Source: Comamonadaceae bacterium (GTDB lineage Bacteria; Pseudomonadota; Gammaproteobacteria; Burkholderiales; Burkholderiaceae_C). From it: DNA of 18,372 nucleotides. Positions 14,450-18,372 of this stretch are shown piece after piece. Each line of letters opens with the position of its first letter. The first letter of the stretch is position 1. Both the position numbers and the translations under genes were made by a program. The stretch is from contig CANHXV010000020.1 in assembly GCA_947464665.1 (NCBI GenBank), forward strand, positions 1 through 18,372, read 5' to 3'. The notes beneath the pieces were generated by a model, which was not told the origin of the DNA, made no database searches, and saw only the letters and a list, made by a program, of their open reading frames with translations.

Positions 14450-15967
14450 TTATACCGTTTTTCCATTGATTTCAATCAGTTCCAATTGCCAGGTGGTTTT
14501 TTGCCAAGCAATGCATTCTTCACGGAGCAAATGAGCCGATTGCGGCCATTGCTGAACCCAAGATTTTTTGCACTGAATCACAAACCCAGTTTGACTGTCG
14601 TCTGCTATTTTGAGATTGAAGCCTTTGAGGTCGGGGTCTCTTCTTGCGTGACAAAGAATGGCAGCAATTCGCAGACTCATCAGCTGGATCATGAATTCGG
14701 GATTCTTTAATTCGATTTCTAACTTTTTAAGCTTGCCACGATGTCCCAAAATGAGTTGGCTTAAGCGATGCAATTCCGACATGGAAAAGCCAGGCAGGTC
14801 TGCGTTGTCAAGGATGTAAGCGCCGTGTTTGTGAAAATCGCTGTGCGAAATGCGTGTGCCAATTTCAAGCAAATGTGCCGCCCATCCAAGTTTCTTTTCA
14901 AGTCGCAAAGCGATGTTGGCATCGCAGGTCGATTTGTCTAAGACGCCTTTGAACAAAGTGACAGCTGTTTTTTGTACGCGTTCTGCTTGCAAAACATCGA
15001 CTGCAAAACGATTGCCCAAAGCAGCCACCATGGTGCTTCGCAGGTCGGAACTTTCTTCTCTTTGTAAGAGATCGTACAAAACACCGTGCCTGAGTGCGCC
15101 TTGTGCGGCGTGCATGGTGTCAATTTGCATGAGATCGAAGAGGGCGCATAGAACAGCTAAACCGCCACCTATGACTGGTTTGCGGTCTTCTTTCACGCCT
15201 TCCAGTCGGAGCGAATCAACGTGCCCCGACTTGATTATTTTTTCTTTCAGCCAGTTCAAACCTTCACGTGAGATGGTCTCTTCTGGCCAACCCGCAGCTT
15301 GCAGAACGTCTGCAACAGCGCCGATGGTGCCCGAGGAGCCGTAGGCCACATCCCAAGAATTTTGAGGATAAAGTGACAAGGCTTCATCCAAGACGGCCTT
15401 TGCTGCAACTTCGGCCCACTCAAATGCAGCCTCAGAAAATTCTCCACCAGCAAAGTATTTCATCGACCATTTCACGCTACCTACGCGATAGGACTCCATG
15501 ATTTGAGGCTTAAAGCCTTTGCCTAAGATGATTTCAGTAGACCGGCCACCGATGTCAACGACCAAGCGCCTCTCTTCGGATTGGGGGAGTAAATTGACAA
15601 CGCCCGAGTAAATTAAACGGGCCTCTTCACGCCCAGAAATAACCTCGATGGGAAAGCCTAAAAGTTTTTCTGCTTGGCCTAGAAATTCGTCCCTGTTTTT
15701 GGCTTCGCGAAGGGTTTGGGTGGCAACAGCGCGAACGAAATTGGGCTCAAAACCAGAAAGTCTTTCTGAAAATCGCGCCAAACAGTCCCATCCGCGTTGC
15801 ATAGCTTCTTGAGACAACATTCGGTCAGCATCGAGCCCGTTGCCTTGCCGCACGGTCTCTTTCAGATATTCAACACGCCGAATGTGTCCGTGCTCTAAAA
15901 CACCAATTTCCAAGCGAAAGCTGTTGGAGCCTAAGTCAATGGCTGCTAACAATTGTCCATTTTGCAT
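14450..15967 (-). CDS. ppx: Exopolyphosphatase (Ppx/GppA family)
   Basis: A 505-residue actin/Hsp70-fold phosphatase (E. coli Ppx has 513) that releases phosphate from polyphosphate chain ends; relatives hydrolyse pppGpp. Visible: AAIDLGSNSFRLEIG (8-22, phosphate loop 1), VATQTLREAKN (81-91), EVISGREEARLIYSG (108-122, which contains the counterpart of the catalytic Glu121 of E. coli), VVDIGGRSTEIILG (136-149), YGSSGTIGAVADV, GGGLAVLCALF, and a long helical C-terminal part with an HD-like region (GTRISHSDFHKHGAYIL) as in long Ppx proteins. The length and the linkage to ppk1 favour Ppx over GppA. A Pho-box-like sequence lies upstream in the 145-bp gap after phoR. No strong Shine-Dalgarno is seen. 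Confidence 0.92.
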   Translation of the reverse strand: MQNGQLLAAIDLGSNSFRLEIGVLEHGHIRRVEYLKETVRQGNGLDADRMLSQEAMQRGWDCLARFSERLSGFEPNFVRAVATQTLREAKNRDEFLGQAEKLLGFPIEVISGREEARLIYSGVVNLLPQSEERRLVVDIGGRSTEIILGKGFKPQIMESYRVGSVKWSMKYFAGGEFSEAAFEWAEVAAKAVLDEALSLYPQNSWDVAYGSSGTIGAVADVLQAAGWPEETISREGLNWLKEKIIKSGHVDSLRLEGVKEDRKPVIGGGLAVLCALFDLMQIDTMHAAQGALRHGVLYDLLQREESSDLRSTMVAALGNRFAVDVLQAERVQKTAVTLFKGVLDKSTCDANIALRLEKKLGWAAHLLEIGTRISHSDFHKHGAYILDNADLPGFSMSELHRLSQLILGHRGKLKKLEIELKNPEFMIQLMSLRIAAILCHARRDPDLKGFNLKIADDSQTGFVIQCKKSWVQQWPQSAHLLREECIAWQKTTWQLELIEINGKTV

Positions 15968-16010
15968 TTAGTTATTTGAGTAAGTAATGGTCGTCAAAAC
16001 CCACTATTTT

Positions 16011-16028
16011 GTGACTTTTTTATGTCAA
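16011..16028 (-). promoter_or_regulatory. Candidate PhoB box upstream of ppx
   Basis: Read on the minus strand, TTGACATAAAAAAGTCAC (16028 down to 16011) matches the E. coli Pho box at 14 of 18 positions by hand count, with a 4-base A spacer and 11-bp phase. It also contains a perfect -35-like TTGACA. It lies 43 bp before the ppx ATG. No convincing -10 follows at standard distance, which weakens the call. The remainder of 15968-16112 is AT-rich with only a 5-bp inverted repeat (16060-16079). Confidence 0.4.
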
Positions 16029-16112
16029 TTTAATGAACTTTAAAAAATATAAATATGGCAGCCAAAGGATCAGATGGCTCTAGGTCTGGGTTGCAAATGA
16101 TCGAACGTGAAA

Positions 16113-17462
16113 CTAAGTATGTGTTTTCAGATCGGGCGTAACTACTTGATTGGCTATTCGACTTGCTGGGAAAATCAAGTTAAAGCTAGAGCCCTTACCT
16201 AGTTCACTTTGAATTTGAAGTTCACCACCATGGCGTTGCATGACGTGTTTTGTGATGGCCAAACCAAGGCCTGTGCCACCTGTTTCTCGAGACCGGCTTT
16301 GATCAACTCGATAAAAACGTTCCGTTAAGCGAGGCAAGTGTTCAGAAGCTATGCCAGGTCCTGTATCTTTGACAGAAATAGTCAGCTGATTTTCTGTTTG
16401 TGAATAAGTTACATGGACCAGCCCACCCAGTGGTGTGTATCTGATTGCATTACTGACTAAATTGGACAGTGCACTGTAAAGTTCTTTTTGGGAGCCCATG
16501 ACCCAGAGGAGGGGTACTTGGTCAAAAACCAGTTCATGTTTTTTGTCAATTAGTTGGTCTGCAAGCAATGAGGTTAAGGCATTGGCTTCAGACATCACTT
16601 GATTGACCAAATCAGGGAGGCTGACGTAATCTTGGCCATTAGGTGACTGGCTGACTTCAAGTTGAGACAAGGTCAGTAAATCTGCAACCAAGGATTGCAT
16701 CCGGTCTGCTTGAATTGACATCAGTTGAAGGTATTTTTGTGTATCCTGTGCGTCAAGTGGCACAGATTGCAAGGTCTCAACAAAACCCCCTAAAACAGTA
16801 AGGGGTGTTCGAATTTCGTGAGAAACATTGGCCACAAAATCTCTTCTCATGGCTTCTGCTTTGACCACTTCGGTAACATCGCGTGACAACAATAGCAAAC
16901 GACCGTCTCCGTATTTGTGGAGCTGAACTGACAGCTTTCGAAGGTTTGAGACCGAAGCAGATCTGCCGTCAATCAATACTTCACTTGGGTGGTTGTCCTG
17001 AGCAAAATATCGTGTGAAGAGAGGGTCGCGAACCAAATGAACGATGTGTTGCAAACGATCTTTTTTGATATCTAAGCCCAAATGAGAAGCCGCGGTGTCG
17101 TTACACCAGTCAATCCTTGCCTCACCATCTAGCAATATGACGCCATTGGGTGAAGCTTGTATGGCTAGCAAAAAATCTTGCAAGCGTCTTTCATGCAACT
17201 TTGTACTATTCTCAGCCAGAAGCTGCTGTCGCTGAATGCGTGCTGCAACATCTAGCCAAGCACCACTCCAAGGTGGGTTGGTTTGAAGATGTGTTGAATT
17301 AAGCCAGTTTTGAAAACGCGTAAATTTCCAGTCTTGAATCAGAATGTGCAGGACCAGATAAATTGAAGCTGCCCAAAGTGCAGCCGCAGCATCGAGCCAA
17401 ATCCAAACAGGGAGAGCAACTACAGCCAGCCAAAATAACAATTCAAAAACGACATTGAGCAT
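16113..17462 (-). CDS. phoR: Phosphate-regulon sensor histidine kinase PhoR
   Basis: A 449-residue membrane histidine kinase that phosphorylates PhoB when phosphate is scarce and acts with PhoU and the Pst transporter. Two N-terminal hydrophobic segments (about 3-21 and 25-42) form a short membrane hairpin with almost no periplasmic loop, as in PhoR. A PAS domain (~93-195; DFLLAIQASPNGVILLDGEA) follows. The kinase core shows all boxes: H-box NVSHEIRTPL (His215), N-box NLVSNAIRYTP (Asn338), G1 DTGPGI (366-371), F-box RFYRVDQSRS, G2 GGTGLGLAI (395-403). The gene starts 12 bp after the phoB stop, so the two form an operon. No obvious residue is missing. Confidence 0.94.
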   Translation of the reverse strand: MLNVVFELLFWLAVVALPVWIWLDAAAALWAASIYLVLHILIQDWKFTRFQNWLNSTHLQTNPPWSGAWLDVAARIQRQQLLAENSTKLHERRLQDFLLAIQASPNGVILLDGEARIDWCNDTAASHLGLDIKKDRLQHIVHLVRDPLFTRYFAQDNHPSEVLIDGRSASVSNLRKLSVQLHKYGDGRLLLLSRDVTEVVKAEAMRRDFVANVSHEIRTPLTVLGGFVETLQSVPLDAQDTQKYLQLMSIQADRMQSLVADLLTLSQLEVSQSPNGQDYVSLPDLVNQVMSEANALTSLLADQLIDKKHELVFDQVPLLWVMGSQKELYSALSNLVSNAIRYTPLGGLVHVTYSQTENQLTISVKDTGPGIASEHLPRLTERFYRVDQSRSRETGGTGLGLAITKHVMQRHGGELQIQSELGKGSSFNLIFPASRIANQVVTPDLKTHT

Positions 17463-17474
17463 TGAATTGCAGAC

Positions 17475-18170
17475 TCAAACATTAACTTGCTTTGTCATTC
17501 GGTAACCAGCACCTCTTACGGTTTCAATCATGTCTGCGGCTTCTCCCAAGGCTTCACGCAGGCGTTTGATGTGAACGTCAACAGTACGCTCTTCGATGTA
17601 AACATGATCTCCCCAAACTTTGTCAAGCAAAGCGCCGCGGCTGTGAACTCTCTCGGGGTGATGCATGAGGTGATGCAAAAGCTTGAATTCAGTGGGGCCC
17701 ACTTTAATTTGTTTGCCTGCGAAGCTAACCCGGTGAGTTTCGGCATCAAGCTGCAGTTCTCCCATTTTGACGACACCTACGACTGATTCGGGCACGCGCC
17801 GACGCAAAACTGCCCGAATTCTAGCCAACAATTCACGAGGCGAAAAGGGCTTCACAATGTAATCGTCTGCGCCAGCATCGAGCCCGGCAACCCGGTCGGC
17901 TTCATCGCCTCTTGCCGTGAGCATCAAGATGGGCACAGTCTTGGTTCTTTCTGAGCTTCTCCAGCGCCTTGCTAAAGTTAACCCGCTCTCGCCAGGTAGC
18001 ATCCAGTCGAGCAAAATGACATCCGGCAGAACATCATCAAGTTCGCGTTGAGCCGTTGCGGAGTCGATGGCCCAAATGGGTTGAAAGCCGTTATGCCGCA
18101 GGTTAACAGCAATCAGTTCGGCAATGGATGACTCATCTTCAACAATCAGAATGCGTGGCAGTGTTTTCAT
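17475..18170 (-). CDS. phoB: Phosphate-regulon response regulator PhoB
   Basis: A 231-residue OmpR/PhoB-type regulator. The receiver domain (about 1-120) has the acidic pair Glu11/Asp12, phospho-acceptor Asp55 (LLDWMLPGESG), Thr85 (LMLTAR) and Lys107 (DDYIVKPFSPREL). The C-terminal winged helix (about 135-228) includes VGPTEFKLLHHLMHHPERV, then VWGDHVYIEERTVDVHIKRL (recognition-helix region) and GAGYRM. The whole sequence reads as PhoB rather than another OmpR-type regulator, and its position between phoU and phoR confirms it. It binds direct repeats spaced 11 bp apart; such repeats occur before olsB, ppk1 and ppx in this window. Its ATG overlaps the phoU stop (ATGA), implying coupling. Confidence 0.96.
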   Translation of the reverse strand: MKTLPRILIVEDESSIAELIAVNLRHNGFQPIWAIDSATAQRELDDVLPDVILLDWMLPGESGLTLARRWRSSERTKTVPILMLTARGDEADRVAGLDAGADDYIVKPFSPRELLARIRAVLRRRVPESVVGVVKMGELQLDAETHRVSFAGKQIKVGPTEFKLLHHLMHHPERVHSRGALLDKVWGDHVYIEERTVDVHIKRLREALGEAADMIETVRGAGYRMTKQVNV

Positions 18171-18372
18171 TGCACAGCTTTTTCAATCTCAGTTAAGGCC
18201 GTATGGCGAACATCTGCGCCTTTGACAACGTAGATCACAAACTCAGCGATGTTCTTGGCATGATCACCAATTCGCTCGATGGCTTTGGCGACAAACAGCA
18301 AATCTAAACTCGCTGAGATAGTGCGTGGATCTTCCATCATGTAAGTGATTAATTTACGAACAAAGCCATTGA
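18167..18372 (-). CDS. phoU: Phosphate signalling protein PhoU (3' end only)
   Basis: On the minus strand the window edge cuts into an open frame whose last 67 or so residues are visible, ending at a TGA that overlaps the phoB ATG (18167-18170). The product reads NGFVRKLITYMMEDP, then the characteristic PhoU helix motif AKAIERIGDHAKNIAEFVIY, which carries the metal-binding E/DxxxD-type residues. PhoU is a cytoplasmic helical protein that links the PstSCAB transporter to PhoR and suppresses kinase output when phosphate is plentiful. The 5' part, and probably the pst genes, lie beyond the right edge. Confidence 0.92.
   Translation of the reverse strand, partial: NGFVRKLITYMMEDPRTISASLDLLFVAKAIERIGDHAKNIAEFVIYVVKGADVRHTALTEIEKAVQ

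Noticed and set aside
16060..16079. AGCCA/TGGCT inverted repeat after phoR, followed at some distance on the minus strand by a T-rich run; considered as a terminator.
   Set aside because: The stem is only 5 bp with a 10-base loop, and the T-run is not adjacent to it.

Overview
The window looks like a chromosomal segment of a betaproteobacterium, most likely Burkholderiales and perhaps a freshwater Comamonadaceae lineage. This placement is an inference. It rests on the phoU-phoB-phoR / ppx / ppk1 / sixA neighbourhood, the OlsB-type acyltransferase, the lysine/alanine/proline-rich histone-H1-like protein with a conserved C-terminal domain, and protein sequences that read as betaproteobacterial. 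Base composition appears moderate. There are no rRNA or tRNA genes, insertion sequences, phage genes or CRISPR arrays, and no gene-free stretch longer than about 300 bases.

Left part (1-8000), redox metabolism: the 3' end of a nitronate monooxygenase-like flavoprotein gene; a convergent YgiD/DODA-type extradiol dioxygenase; a two-gene NAD-dependent formate dehydrogenase operon (a NuoE-NuoF fusion beta subunit, then a molybdenum/tungsten bis-MGD alpha subunit with four visible Fe-S motifs) of the two-subunit FDH1 type known from Methylorubrum extorquens; and a convergent ALDH7/AmaB-type aldehyde dehydrogenase whose 3' end overlaps the formate dehydrogenase alpha gene by 16 bp.

Middle part (8030-11160): a minus-strand pair of membrane genes (a one-helix protein of unknown function and an HTTM-like multi-pass protein) that leads towards the aldehyde dehydrogenase; a small SET-domain lysine methyltransferase with a post-SET zinc motif; and a divergent OlsB-like N-acyltransferase (ornithine-lipid synthesis) with a small ORF overlapping its stop codon.

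Right part (11160-18372), phosphate: ppk1 and sixA on the plus strand face an H1-like/ribbon-helix-helix protein, ppx, phoR, phoB and the 3' end of phoU on the minus strand. PhoU, PhoB and PhoR sense phosphate; PPK1 and PPX make and degrade polyphosphate; OlsB makes phosphate-free lipid. I see PhoB-box-like 11-bp-periodic repeats upstream of olsB, ppk1 and ppx, so the right half may be one local Pho regulon.

Nothing here is clearly an unknown defence or mobile system. The most interesting leads are the three candidate Pho boxes, a SET methyltransferase about 4 kb from a lysine-rich H1-like protein fused to a ribbon-helix-helix-like domain, the unstudied one-helix/HTTM membrane pair, and two palindromes spaced two helical turns apart just upstream of the aldehyde dehydrogenase.
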